Below, one piece after another: positions 42,901 through 53,756 of a stretch of DNA of 64,000 nt. The notes under the pieces were generated by a model, which ran no database searches, had not been told where the DNA came from, and worked only from the letters and a program-made list of their open reading frames with translations. The number at the start of each line of letters is the position of its first letter. Positions within the stretch are counted from its first letter, which is position 1. The position numbers and the translations under genes are program-made. The DNA is from Hemicordylus capensis (taxonomy: Eukaryota; Chordata; Lepidosauria; Squamata; Cordylidae): the NCBI RefSeq assembly GCF_027244095.1, contig NC_069658.1, forward strand, positions 414,620,687 through 414,684,686. Direction: 5' to 3'.

Positions 42901-45900
42901 TGGTGAGCTGCCTGTGGCACATCTGGGTTCTGTGAAAGGCTGGCGGAATCTCCAGAGCCTAATCATGTCTCTCTCACTTCCTCCTTCTCCCTTTTCATTC
43001 TTCCAATCCCTGTATTGAAGGCACCCATGTGATGCAAGGAGATCCTGTTTTCCCTGAGCAGGAGACGGCAGGCCCTGACAGCTTCTTTCCCGATGGGCAA
43101 CCCTTCTCCCCAAGTGACCGTGGAAGACGTGGCAAGTTTGTCTATGTCTGGCAGACATGGGGTAAGTGTCTGCAAGAGCAATTTAGGGACGGCATAGTAT
43201 CCCCCACATTTTTTACTTCCCACCCACACATCCACACCCAGGACTATCTCTTAGGCCGATTTCTCATTTACACTAATTTCACTATAACATTCTTTCATGC
43301 CTTTTCCTGTTTACATTGAAAGAGGAGATAACGTGAGAAAGCAACAGGAATACATTCTCATTTTTCAAGAGAAATCACACTCTCTGTGTTTTGTTTGATT
43401 GCTTGTTTTCAAAAATAACAGGAGGGATAAAAACTGCACAACCAAAAGTTGATCGGTATATAGAGAATGAAGCTCCCTGAACTATTGGTATTAAGAGATA
43501 ATATCAATATTGGCATACATGTTACTAAGCATGAATTTCCTGAGACAACCGCCCCCCCCATATTTGCATATTTCTGTTCTTGAAATATGTATATACAATA
43601 TAAAGGTGTGATGAGCCTTCTTAAATATAAATCCACAATGCTTGAAGGCATGACAGCTGAAGCCATAGCTGCTGCAGTTGCGGGTGCCAGACTTTTTTTA
43701 GGAGGGCTCCTGTACATGATACACAGACATTCAGCTTTTCCCATACACATAGATACAAGCATATTTTCCTGCTGAATTTCTGCTTTGGACCCAGCAGCTC
43801 TACCAGGAAAAAAAGTCGACACTCTGCCTTGGCTATGGTGGTTTCAAGCTTTGCACTACATTCCCTTGCAGACCTCTCCTTTGTCTGTACTTGGAGTACT
43901 AGTGCTTCAGTGTCCACTGCCTACATGCCTGTATCTTTTTGCTACTTGGCCTGAAAATGCTGTGGCACTCAGCCTCTGCATGTTCAAAATGGTACCAGGA
44001 GGAAGAACAAATGTCTCCCTTTCAGCTGACTGCCTCCTCCCTTGTGAGGTGGCAGCATTCTGTGCTGCCTGCCCACAATTAGCAGTGTTTCTGTCATCAT
44101 TGTCCTTCCCTGCAGAGCGCTACTGGCAGGTAGTCGATGGTCCTTCATCCCAGCTGACCGTAGAGACAGGGAACATACCGCTAGGTTCCTACACCATGGA
44201 CGTGCAAGTCTACCATTACCGAGGACGTGAGAAATTCATCCCCATAGGTGGCACCTCATCACAGTTCAGCATCACCGGTAAGTTTGAATGGCTGGACTCA
44301 AGGCTGAGGTTTGATAGAACAGGAACCATCTGGACCAGGAGGAGGAGGAGGAGGAGGAGGAGGAGGAGAAAAGTTGGGGAGGGGGGCAAGAAAAGATGGA
44401 GAGGGGGGCAAGAATGATTAACTGAGGATCAGGCATAGAGCATCTTTTTGCCCAGTTAACTCCCATGTTTATTGCTGCTGCTCTGCTTCCCTCCCCAGAC
44501 CAGATCCCATTCAATGTGGACATTACACAGGTGCTAGATATGGATGGGACAGATGGTCGCTTTGTGCAAAACCGGGCCATTTCCTTTGGTGTGCGGCTCC
44601 ACGATCCCAGCCAATATCTGCGTGATGCTGACATCTCCTACTCCTGGGATTTTGGTGACCAGAGTGGGACACTGATTTCCCGGCAAGCCCTGGTTACCCA
44701 CACCTACCTCACCGCTGGGACCTTCATCCCTCGCGTGGTGCTCCAGGCTGCCATCCCCCTGGCCTCTTGCGGAAGCAGCACTACAGAACAGCCACCTGTT
44801 GTCCCCTCAACCAATCCAAGTGGCACCACAGTCCAGGTTACCACTGCCTTGCCCATTGTCAGCAGTCCGGCTGGGACAAGCTCTGAGGGAGTCCAAACTT
44901 CTGGTAAGTTCTAGGTGTCTCTTCCTACTAGACAGTCTGGTCAGCCGTGGACTTGGCCCTCTTTCTACACAAAGGAACAAACGCCAGTCCAGCACTGACA
45001 AAACATGGTGCATATCAATTAAATCTGCAGGTGTTGAAGTACTTAGCGTAACTTATTTTGCACTGAAAAGACTGAATTGTCAAGGAAGAAAATGTGAAGA
45101 AATTGAGTGACATAGGGCTCATACGTAATAGAGCACTGTGGTGGTCAGACGGCGTTCTGGGGAAACTTGGGCTTCCTCAAGGAGAAGGCCAGTCACAGTG
45201 GATGAACTGGCCTGAAAAACAACTTGCTCACCACTGTGAATCTTCACTGCACCACCATAGAGGAGCACTGGGTGCGTTCTAGAGCACATTCTCCGTTCCT
45301 ACAGGGACTATGAGGCCCCACCAGCCTGGCCCGGGCCCCAGTGCTTTCTAGAATATGCCCCCAAATCTCGACCATGGACAGGGTCTCCTTGGCAGGCAAG
45401 CTGATGTGGAAATGGTTCCTTCAAGCAGGGGTTCCCAAAGAGCAGTCCCCAGATTTTGTTGGATCTGGGGGTTCAACAGACATTGTAGCTGGAGATGATG
45501 GGAATTGTATTCTATCAACATCTGAGGACCTAAGGCTGGGAACTCCTGCTTTAAAGGTACAAACCATTACTAAACCCAAGGTTTCTACATTTAAGGAACA
45601 GTTTCTGTATCTACTTCTCTGCCAAGGAACCCTGCCTTGAGATCATGTCAGGTCTTTGGATTGATCACTATTGTAGTGAACCTACAAAGGCTTCTCTCTA
45701 GCCTTATGAGTCGCCTTGGTGCCTTTCACTTTGATTCACTCCAGGACAGTGTCCAACCACTTTATGATAAATTAACCATCTACCTGCAGATGTTTGTTTG
45801 GACCCACATGTTAGCTCCAGCTCTCAAATCTACAAACTTGGTTTTGCTCCCCGCCCGCACACATTCCCAGACAAAACTGGTCCCAGATCCTTCCTTGTCA

Positions 45901-48900
45901 GGTGGGTGTGACTCACATTCCAAATGTGTGGGTCAGCCCCACTGCCCATTGCCTCCTGCCAATGACCAGGCAATGACAAGTCTAAAGGGATGCACTGACA
46001 GGGCATATCCTCTGAACAACAGCACAGGAAGAAGACCTTGGTATTTTGTTCCCAAAGGTGGTTCATAAATTTGCTGGACATCCATGTGGCTTTCATTTGA
46101 GCCACTAGGGACATTATTTGACCCATGGTCCTATGCAGGACCATGACTAGAAAACATGTGGCTCTCCAGATGTTGCTGAAGTACAACTCCCATCATCCCC
46201 AGCTATAATAAATTGTGGCTGGTGGTGAGGGGAACTGTAGACCAGCAACATCTGGAGACCCACAGAGCCTACCCTTGCTAGAGAGGCCACTGATTGTTAG
46301 CAGGCTAGGAACATTTCCTGCCTCTGTGACCCAGTCTGATCTCCTGTCTATATTTTCTCTCCCTCTCTCTCTCTTTCGCACTTATAGCGGCAGCCCCTGG
46401 GACGTCAGCACTCCCCACTGAACAGCAACCTGAAACGGCAAGTGCCGGTTCCTTGGCCACAGTAGCACCTGCTACAATCATCAGTGCTGTGCCTGAAGGG
46501 GCAGATTTAGCTGCCGCATCTGTGGATCCAGCAATTGTTGCCTCTTCAACAGAAGATGCCACCGGCCCTGTGGCCCCTGCCTCTGTGTCCACTGCAGTGC
46601 CTGCCTCTCTGCCGGGCTCTGTGGCCCCTGCCTCTGTGTCCACTGCAGTGCCTGCCTCTCTGCCGGGCTCTGTGGCCCCTGCCTCTGTGTCCACTGCAGT
46701 GCCTGCCTCTCTGCCAGGCATCGTGGCATCTGCTTCTCTGTCCACAGTGGCACCCGAGGACGACCCTGGAACTGCGCCCACGGTTCTGTCCCCTCTGGCA
46801 CCTACCACTGCACTTCCTGGAGTTTCAGTGACACCCTCCAGTGTGGTCAACACCCCGGTCTCTTCGGCAACAGGTAGGTCTAGCAGGGGTTCCCGGAGCT
46901 CGCCGAGATCCTCCCCGTGTGCTGATCCACTGTGGCTGCCTCCACCCAATCCCTTGCGTGTAGGTGACCTTGTCGAAGGCAGACCTTGTTGAAGGCAGAG
47001 GGAATCCCAGCTGGGGCTCAGGAAGTGGAGATGGGCTGAGAAAACTGGATCAGAAAGCCGTTTGAATTCAGGCAAGTGGGAGAGGGGTATACTGGTGGTG
47101 GGGCAGTTTGTGTGAAAACCAGATGTACCCGCCCAGCAGCTGCACTTCTCCCAAGTGATACAGCTCCTAGCAGAGATGCACTGTGAATCCAACTGTTTGA
47201 AGGGATACCTCTCTTTCCCTTGGATGCCCCAACAAGGGGAAGGGACCACAGCTCAATGGCAGAGCACATGCTTTGCAGGCAGAAGGCCCCAGGTCCAATC
47301 CCTGGCCTCTCCAGTTAAACAAAGTAGCAGATGATGGGAAGACCTTGCTCTGCCTGAGCTCCTAGAGTGCCGCTCCAGTGAGACTTGGAGTAGACAATAC
47401 TGGACTAGGTAGATCTATGCTCTGACTCAGTAGAAAGCATCTTCACATTTTCAACAACACTCGCCTACTATTTCCACCCACTCGCATATTCCTGTTGCTC
47501 ATATCATGCCCTGCTTCTGTTGCCCTCCTGAGTCAGGTTGTTACCTTTGAACTCATGAATCCTTCCTACCTATATCAAATCTGTTTACTTCCTCTTCGCC
47601 TCCCAGGCCTGCTCAACTTTGGCCCTCCTGCAGATGTTGGCCTACAACTCCCATAATTCCTGGCTATTGGCTACTGTGGCTGGGAATTATGGGAGCTGTA
47701 GTCCAAAAACAGTTAGGGGCCTTAAGTTGTGCAGGCCTCTCCTCAGCAGAACGCAGCTCCTCCCTCTCATTCAGATGAAGGACCACTTGTCTGAGTCTGC
47801 AAATCCAGGGCATCCATCCTCTCACTCAGATCCTTCAGCTCAAAGGGGCTCTTTCCAGTGGTCCCTCTAATTTTTTTCGTCTCTATGAGGAATGAGTTTT
47901 GTTCTGGGTGGCAGTATCAAGGCAGTGTGCACGCACCTGCGTTCAGAATGGGGCTTTCCTGATTCAACCTGAGCGGGATCTCAAAGGAACCAAGCAGGCA
48001 TTCAAAAATTTGTGAGCGCACGCACATGCGCACGCCTTAGAAGGAACAGTGGCTCTTTCCCCTTCACAGCAAACGCCACAGGCATTTTGCCGTACAAAGC
48101 CACAGGAAAAGAGAAACTGGAAAAAAGAAGGAAAAGGGACATGTATTTATTTTTTACATTTATATCCCACTCTTCCTCCAAGAAGTCCAGAGCAGGAGAC
48201 ATGGTTTTTTATCCTCACAACAATCCTGTGATGTAGGTTAGTCTGAAAGATAAATGACATGCCCAGAGTCACCCAGTAAGTTTTATGGCTGAAGTGGGAT
48301 TTGAACTTGGGTCTCCCGAGTCTTGGCCCAACTGCATAATCACACTGGCTCCACACATTTCCCCATGGCCTTTGGCTTGTTTCCTAGCAGATGCTGCTGA
48401 AGACCCAGTGACCATCGATCTGACTGTATCTGTGGTGCCTGACGCTGAAACAGTTGCAACGGAGGCCGCCCTCATCTTGGTCAAGCGGCAGGCTCCTGCT
48501 GGCTGCCTCCTCTACCGCTATGGGACCTTCGCCACTGCACTGGACATTGTCCGTGAGTCCTGGGGATGGGGTGATGAGGGACAGGCTTGGGGGGACTCAG
48601 GATGGTGCAAAGCCCAGAAAGGAGACCCTGTGTTCTTGCAGGTGGGCATTAATAAAGCAAGGAGGTGGAGGTCATCAGATGGATTACAACCATTTGCAGA
48701 GGTCCCTAGTATCTGAATTAAAAGGCCCACTGGTTTCCACACACTCCCAGGCCAGCTAACAGCCCCACACTCAGCAACAGAGTGTGAGAGAATTTGGTGA
48801 TCGCTAGAAGGGGACAGGAGAGAGAGTGACGCAATATTTGCTGCTGGATATAAGGCCACCAATCTCCATTCCCAGGAAATGGGGGGCAATTTCTCCAGGC

Positions 48901-51900
48901 CTCACACATGGAAGGGGCCACATCAACACTGGCAGACAATAAAAAGTCTCTTTGTTTGAAGTGATCTGAGCCTTTTCCTTCCAAGGCAGCAACACTGGTC
49001 AGTTAAAATGTAACCACAGGACCAGGAGTCCCTACAGTAAATGGTTTTTGCTTCACATTCCACTTATTGGGACGTTGACCTTAGTGGAGGGATCTGCTCT
49101 TAATGGTCCTGTTGCTTGTCCTGCAAATTTATTCCACATGCAGCCTATTAACTCCTTTTTCCCCTCTCCCCCTGCAAACCCCCAGATAGACCAATAGCCT
49201 GGCTGGGCAGCACGGTGATAAAACCATCACCCCAACTGATGGCAGTAAGATAATACGCATATCTAGAGGTTATTTTTCCCAACTGAGGGGGGGAAATGAC
49301 ATTGGCACAGGATGCAAGGGATTCCACTTTTGGATTCACAACCTAATCATCTGAAAATGTAGCCAGGTTACCTGCAAGTCCATCATTTCCCCCATCCAGC
49401 TGACTTCAGTGCCGCTCCTTTGAGAGGTATGCTCAGGAGTTTAAATATACTCAGTCCAAGTTCAGAAGGCCTTCATCTCTTTTCCTGCTGCCAGCCGTGA
49501 TTTTCTAAAGTGGAAGCTCTTGTCAAAAATGGGCAGTGGAAGGAATCTATTTGGGGGTGGGACAGAGAACAGAAAAGACCCAGGTGTGTTTTCTTTGACC
49601 ACAGAGGGAATTGAGAGTGTGGAGATCGTGCAGGTGGTGCCACTGTTGCCAGCCATTGCTGAGAACACAGTCGATCTCACGGTGACCTGCCAAGGAAGGT
49701 AAGAAGGGGGGAGACTAACAGTCTGATCTTTATATCTTTATTCAGAGGGAAGTCCCACTGCATTCAATGGCTGACCGGATGAGTAAAATTACTCAAAGTA
49801 GTGCCACTGGCATTAAAAGGACAAGTTAGGCAATGCCTTTTTTCCAAGTCTACTTTTAATCAGCTTTTCAAAGTTTTCAGAAGCTAAGTGCTACCTTGCT
49901 GACACACTTGAGTGCGAGAGTGTGCCAATAACCCCTTAAAAGCCTAGCAAATTGTCTTTGTGCAGGTCAAGGCTACTCTGCACAAACATAATAACCTACT
50001 GAATTGTCATCACGATGCATTCCCCCCTAAAGAGCTTTTTAGTTCCTTGAAGAATGTGCTCTTTCTCTATTACTGAAGCGCTCCTCTTTCCTGATTTTAC
50101 AAAAGAAGCAGCAAACACAATTTTCATTTTCCCCAGCTTAGCAAGCCCTTTCCCTTTCTCTCCATTATATCTGAAAGTGATACTATACTACTCTTTGCAT
50201 GCACTATCCCACATAAGATAAAATGTGCTTTGGGCCCCTTTTGATAGATATTCCTTCTGTTAACAACCATAGTCCAAGAGCTGCTTGTAGGGAAAGACCT
50301 GTATTTACCCTTCCACCAACATGGGCTTTGTGGGTTCAGTCAAGGTCTAGCTCAGGGATTCTCAACCTTGGGTCCCCAGATGTTACTGGACTTCAACTCC
50401 CATAATCCCCAGCCCCAATGGCCTTTGATTGAGGATTATGGGAGTTGAAGTCCATCAACATCTGGGGACCCAAGGTTGAGAACCCCTGGTCTAGCTTGAT
50501 CCAACCTCAAACATCATGAAAGTAATGACAAGGATGATAGGGTGGATTGGTTGTTCAGGATCCAGTAGACCTCTTTCCCATAGCTTTCATAAGCAAGACA
50601 GACTCCTTGGTTGACTCTTGCTAAGGCACCTTACAAAGCGATGATTTGCTTTCTATTAGACAGAGGGACAGCAACTGGTGCAAATATTCAACCCCAGCGC
50701 AGCCTCCCTCCAGTGGTTGTTGCTAGGGTCTACCATGTGTTTTCTTTTAAACTGCGAACCCTTTCTAGGGATAGGGAACCACCATTTCATTATTTGTGTG
50801 TAAACTGCTTTGCGGAGTCTTATGTTCAGAAGTGGTATATAAATAGTCGTAGGAGTTTCACCTCCAGAAATTTCTGCTTTCTCTTTCAAAAATGGTGGTT
50901 GAAACACATGGGAGCATAGAGATGGACTGATGAGAGGAATGAAAGGAAGACCAAAACAAGGCAATGGGAGCAACAAGCCAGCTTGTAGGGCAGACTGAAC
51001 AAACATGACAATCTTTCCAGAAGCTGGGAAAGAATATATGGCAACAGCGACACTGAAATGGGACTAGGGTGGCATTGTAGTAATGTGGAAACCTGATGGA
51101 GTTCAGAATGCTGTGGAAGGCAGGCTGGCTTTGTCCCCATATTTGGATGTATATCCTTGTCCCACCTGTAGCCTCCCTGAAGAAGTCTGCACGATCATCT
51201 CGGATGCAGATTGTTTGACAGCTCAGGAGACTGTATGCAGCCCGATCCAGCCTGGACCTGACTGCCAGCTGGTTTTGCGCCAGGCCTTCAACCAGTCTGG
51301 CCTCTACTGTGTCAACATCTCACTGGCGGATGCAAACAGCCTGGCTGTAGCCAGCACGCAAGTCAGAATCCAGGGTAAGGCCTGCGCTTGGGGGAGCTAA
51401 ATTTGCTGTGGTCCAGATCTATCCCAGGCCTTAGAGCACTGCAGGGGGAGAAACACCCCTCTCTTTTTCAGTGTCTCCCCATCTAATCAGAAATATTTGG
51501 GCTTTCTGGGCTCTCAGCACTCGGAACAGTCAGAAGGTTGAGAGTGGTCTCTCTTTGTCCCCTGATATTTTATGGGGCCATTCACACAACCAGGAGGGCA
51601 AGGGGAAGGCTTCCCAAACCTGGCTCCCCCCCCCGCCCCCAGACACCCAGTGTTTTCCTCGTGGTAGCACAGAATGTGCTGCCACACGATCCATGCTGCT
51701 CCGTGCAGTGAGGAGCAGTACAGATTGCTCTGAGGCAGGGATTCATTGTTCCGGTCTCCCAAGAATCAGCTCCAAGCAGCTCGCGCTGACACATGATAAT
51801 GGCGCTGAGGTTAAGGGCTTTGAGCCGGGCCATGGCGCTGGGTTTAGCACTGCAGCAACGCTGGGATCTGCGTGGATCCTGGTGGTTCTCATGGGCAGCC

Positions 51901-53317
51901 CAGCCTCTATGTGTACATCAGACAGAGGCGCAGAGGAGTGTTGCAGGGCTAGCCCAAAGGCTAGACCTTTCTTCTTTCCAAAGTCTTCTTTCCCAGTCTT
52001 CCCAAGGAATAGACACCATCTATCACTTTCACCCTCTTTTCTTCTCCAGCAGGAAGAACGCCAGCCTCAGCCCAGATGGCATTAGTAGCTGGAGTGGTGC
52101 TTGTTGCTGCTGCCTTGGGAGCTGTGGCCTACACCTACAGGTGAGTCTCTGCTCAGCAATGCTGGGCTCAGTTCGTCTGAGCCAAGAGTAAGTGTCTCAG
52201 TCCAGAGCTGGCAAGCCTGGTATGGAAGAATCAAAAGCAGGGGTAGGCAACCTTGGCGCTCCTGCCTTGCTGAACTACAACCCCCATCTTCCCCAGCCAC
52301 AATACATTAGAGCTGGGGATGATGGGAGTTGTAGTTTGGCAACAGCTGGAGAGCCAAGGTTGCCTACCCCTGGTCTGAAGCCTCTCAACCAAGGTCAGGG
52401 GCTTCTTGGCATGTCAGTTGTGGTGCAATCTGTCCTCCCCTCAGTGTCCTGCTTTAATAATCACAATCCTGCTTCAGAGGGGAAAGGGCTCAAGAAGGCC
52501 CGTACCTTTATCCGTCCACCAACAGATATAAAGTCCTTATTGTCCTTGGGCAGGTCCTAACAAAGCGAGACAGTCGAACACAGGAAGCTGCTTTGTTGTC
52601 CAAACACAAGGAGGCACCCAAGCTGGTCTCCCCTTCCTCCTGCGAGTAGGCTAGTGGAGTAGACCAGGTCTCTTGAGATGCACAGAAGAGGGAATATCAG
52701 TAGGTGCTGCCTTTCTTTCCCCTGCATGGCAAGCTGCATCTGCTGAAATGCCCTCTTCTCTGTGCACTTCATGAAAGGTACAGGAAACCTGTCACCGCCC
52801 GACCCACAGGTCATTTCTGCCTTACCGTTGTTTTCCCAAATCGGCCAATCCTGCCCATCATCTGCTTCATCCTTGGCCTCTTGAATACTATCTGAACCTC
52901 AGAATGACCCCTCTGCTCTGTCAGCTCACAGCTGTTGAGTCCTCCATGGCACAACGCTTGCCAGGTAGACCAGTGCGTGCCTGCTTGAGGCTCCTGGCCA
53001 TTCTGAATGGGCATCAGGTAGTGGGTGGAGCCTGTGTGGGTGGAGACCCAGCTACTTCTCAAATGGAAAAAATGGAAGAACTTCTCTGTTCAAAGCAACT
53101 ACATTTGCTGCTCTCACCCTCCCTGAATTTTTACTATCTCATCTTCTTTCACTACAGGCGTGTAAAGTACACCCCGCTACGTGCTGCAGTGTCCACCAGC
53201 ACCTCCCCCAGGAGCTGGTTGCCTGACCGCACCTCTGTCCGCCTCTTCCTACGCCAGGCATTTGGGCAGGGGGCCAGTGGGGAGAGCAGCCCACTGCTGA
53301 GTGGCAATGTGATCTAA
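34450..53317 (+). CDS. PMEL: Premelanosome protein (Pmel17/gp100), twelve coding exons
   Basis: Type I membrane protein that is cleaved to form the amyloid fibrils on which melanin is deposited in melanosomes. Joined exons: 34450-34516, 42201-42329, 42756-42902, 43021-43161, 44116-44277, 44499-44903, 46388-46873, 48391-48552, 49605-49698, 51172-51374, 52050-52140 and 53158-53317. They give 2247 nt, 748 residues (human 661). Landmarks: signal peptide (1-20), N-terminal region with LYPQW and NCWRGGD, PKD domain with WDFGD (265-269), repeat domain (about 351-512) with a 17-residue tandem repeat (410-460), proprotein-convertase site LVKRQ (542-546), a cysteine-rich Kringle-like region in exons 9-10, transmembrane helix (about 675-695), and the endosomal dileucine motif ESSPLL (738-743). 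The frame is intact throughout. It is convergent with DGKA. Confidence 0.97.
36040..36262 (-). repeat. tRNA-derived SINE, Sauria-SINE type
   Basis: Minus copy in PMEL intron 1 with a gtaaagtaaagta-type tail on the left. The tRNA-like head is degenerate. Confidence 0.6.
36543..36579. repeat. (AC)n microsatellite
   Basis: About 18 AC units. Confidence 0.95.
36905..36958. repeat. (CTTT)n microsatellite
   Basis: About 13 tetranucleotide units in PMEL intron 1. Confidence 0.95.
37368..37632 (-). repeat. Family-E retroposon
   Basis: Third copy of the family, with a gattgattgatttgat-type simple tail on its left (3') side. Confidence 0.7.
38492..38750 (-). repeat. tRNA-derived SINE, Sauria-SINE type
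   Basis: Full-length minus copy with the conserved body cttcctatatcgcggctgcc region. Confidence 0.65.
39170..39390 (+). repeat. tRNA-derived SINE (second tRNA family)
   Basis: Contains catggttagagtgttggact, a ggttcgaata B-box-like segment and a gatataaatgtaataagtaa tail, i.e. head, body and tail of one retroposon. Confidence 0.65.
39950..40155 (+). repeat. tRNA-derived SINE fragment with local tandem duplications
   Basis: The head gtagagcgccacactaggat and a ggttcaaatcc B box are followed by duplicated gggctagtcgttttctctca and taacaagattgttgggggga units. Confidence 0.6.
40571..40745. mobile_element. Foldback element
   Basis: The segments ggtttaatgtgggtta (left) and taacccacattaaacc (right) are reverse complements. 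So are the flanking cacacagtcattt and gattgtgtgaac ends, and a central ccaaggt/accttgg pair. Confidence 0.65.
42201..42329 (+). CDS. PMEL: PMEL exon 2
   Basis: Encodes [20 protein letters not shown] through [18 protein letters not shown], matching human LYPEWTEAQRLDCWRG. Acceptor cttacag, donor gtgcgg. Confidence 0.95.
42385..42679 (+). repeat. 5S-rRNA-derived SINE
   Basis: Plus-strand copy in the 426-bp PMEL intron 2, ending about 77 bases before exon 3. Confidence 0.8.
42756..42902 (+). CDS. PMEL: PMEL exon 3
   Basis: Encodes the N-terminal region [20 protein letters not shown], then [10 protein letters not shown] and the NCS glycosylation sequon near its end. Part of the fibril core region. 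Confidence 0.95.
43021..43161 (+). CDS. PMEL: PMEL exon 4
   Basis: Encodes [20 protein letters not shown] through [10 protein letters not shown], matching human FVYVWKTWG. Acceptor ttgaag, donor gtaagt. Confidence 0.95.
44116..44277 (+). CDS. PMEL: PMEL exon 5
   Basis: Encodes [20 protein letters not shown] through SSQFSITG, corresponding to human YWQVLGGPVSGLSIGTG. A GGA-repeat microsatellite follows in the intron at 44338-44369. Confidence 0.95.
44338..44369. repeat. (GGA)n microsatellite
   Basis: About ten triplets in PMEL intron 5. Confidence 0.9.
44499..44903 (+). CDS. PMEL: PMEL exon 6, PKD domain
   Basis: Encodes [16 protein letters not shown] through the PKD signature [19 protein letters not shown] and [11 protein letters not shown], then a Pro/Thr-rich start of the repeat domain. 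PKD is required for fibril formation in the family. Confidence 0.96.
46388..46873 (+). CDS. PMEL: PMEL exon 7, repeat (RPT) domain
   Basis: Encodes 162 residues rich in Ala, Pro, Ser, Thr and Val. A 51-bp unit, [17 protein letters not shown], is repeated three times (46564-46614, 46615-46665, 46666-46716) with one base change between neighbours, then degrades (46717 on). Human RPT instead has Glu-bearing 13-residue repeats. Donor gtaggt. Confidence 0.95.
47248..47455 (+). repeat. tRNA-derived SINE with shared 3' tail
   Basis: Contains cagagcacatgctttgcagg and a ggtccaatccc B-box-like segment, with the gacaatactgga tail shared with the 5S SINEs. It lies in PMEL intron 7. Confidence 0.6.
47608..47740. 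mobile_element. Foldback (hAT-like) MITE
   Basis: caggcctgctcaactttggc at 47608 pairs with a degenerate inverted end near 47725. The inner arms tacaactcccataattcc and ggaattatgggagctgta are complementary. Confidence 0.6.
47856..48051. mobile_element. hAT non-autonomous element with 8-bp target duplication
   Basis: Ends cagtggtccctctaa and ttagaaggaacagtg, flanked by perfect duplications gctctttc (47848-47855, 48052-48059). The alternating gcgcacgcacatgcgcac segment lies near the right end. Confidence 0.85.
48391..48552 (+). CDS. PMEL: PMEL exon 8, convertase-cleavage site
   Basis: Encodes [15 protein letters not shown] through [20 protein letters not shown] and ALDIV. KR before Q is the furin-type site separating M-alpha and M-beta. 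The acceptor is a TAGCAG (NAGNAG) pair, so an Ala codon may be added. Confidence 0.95.
49605..49698 (+). CDS. PMEL: PMEL exon 9
   Basis: Encodes [20 protein letters not shown] and [11 protein letters not shown], aligning to human GIESAEILQAV. Phase changes from 1 to 2 here as expected. Confidence 0.95.
50353..50488. mobile_element. hAT foldback MITE with 8-bp target duplication
   Basis: A 136-bp palindrome, cagggattctcaacc to ggttgagaacccctg, with perfect duplications gtctagct at 50345-50352 and 50489-50496. It lies in PMEL intron 9. Confidence 0.9.
51172..51374 (+). CDS. PMEL: PMEL exon 10, Kringle-like domain
   Basis: Encodes [40 protein letters not shown] and [17 protein letters not shown]. 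Cysteines and the NQS and NIS sequons are visible. Human has LADTNSLAVVSTQL at the same place. Confidence 0.95.
52050..52140 (+). CDS. PMEL: PMEL exon 11, transmembrane segment
   Basis: Encodes AGRTPASAQ, then the hydrophobic stretch [19 protein letters not shown]. The acceptor is CAGCAG; use of the second AG starts the exon at 52053 and drops one Ala. Donor gtgagt. Confidence 0.94.
52238..52372. mobile_element. hAT foldback MITE
   Basis: The ends caggggtaggcaaccttgg and ccaaggttgcctacccctg are exact complements. No perfect 8-bp duplication remains (atcaaaag versus gtctgaag). It lies in PMEL intron 11. Confidence 0.75.
53158..53317 (+). CDS. PMEL: PMEL exon 12, cytoplasmic tail and stop
   Basis: Encodes [15 protein letters not shown] through [11 protein letters not shown] and TAA. 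The dileucine sorting motif is kept and the C-terminal residue is Ile, where human ends in Val. Confidence 0.96.
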
Positions 53318-53725
53318 AGAGGATGTCAAACGCCAAGGGACCCACCACCCTGACCAGATGTCCCATGGAGCCAGCACTGGGAATGGAGGCAGTGACCTTC
53401 CCTGCCAGTCTTTCACCCTAAACTCACCTCCCCAGCATTGTTGTTCTTTTCAAATTTCCTGCTAAGTAAACACCAGACTCCTTGATGCTGCCATCTCAGT
53501 GCTTGCCTGTATGGGGGACTCTACACAGACTCTACGGAGTTGTTAATTTAGTGGTCTAACTCCACACCCTGCTCTGCCCTTCTGCAGTCAGTCCCTTAAG
53601 CACCAGCTGCTCCCAAGAGCTACTGGTATGCCAGTTACAGAGCCCATCTCTACAATGCTGAACGTTGGTAGAATTCTGGATGACACCAGAATGAAGGTGG
53701 GGGATTGTATTTTTGAATACTCATC

Positions 53726-53756
53726 CATCCATCCATCCATCCATCCATCCATCCAT
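53726..53756. repeat. (ATCC)n microsatellite
   Basis: About eight units downstream of PMEL. Confidence 0.95.

Noticed and set aside
46305-47249. 314-codon open frame antisense to PMEL exon 7
   Set aside because: It follows from the biased, repetitive, stop-poor sequence of the repeat domain and spans exon and intron; no homology is visible.
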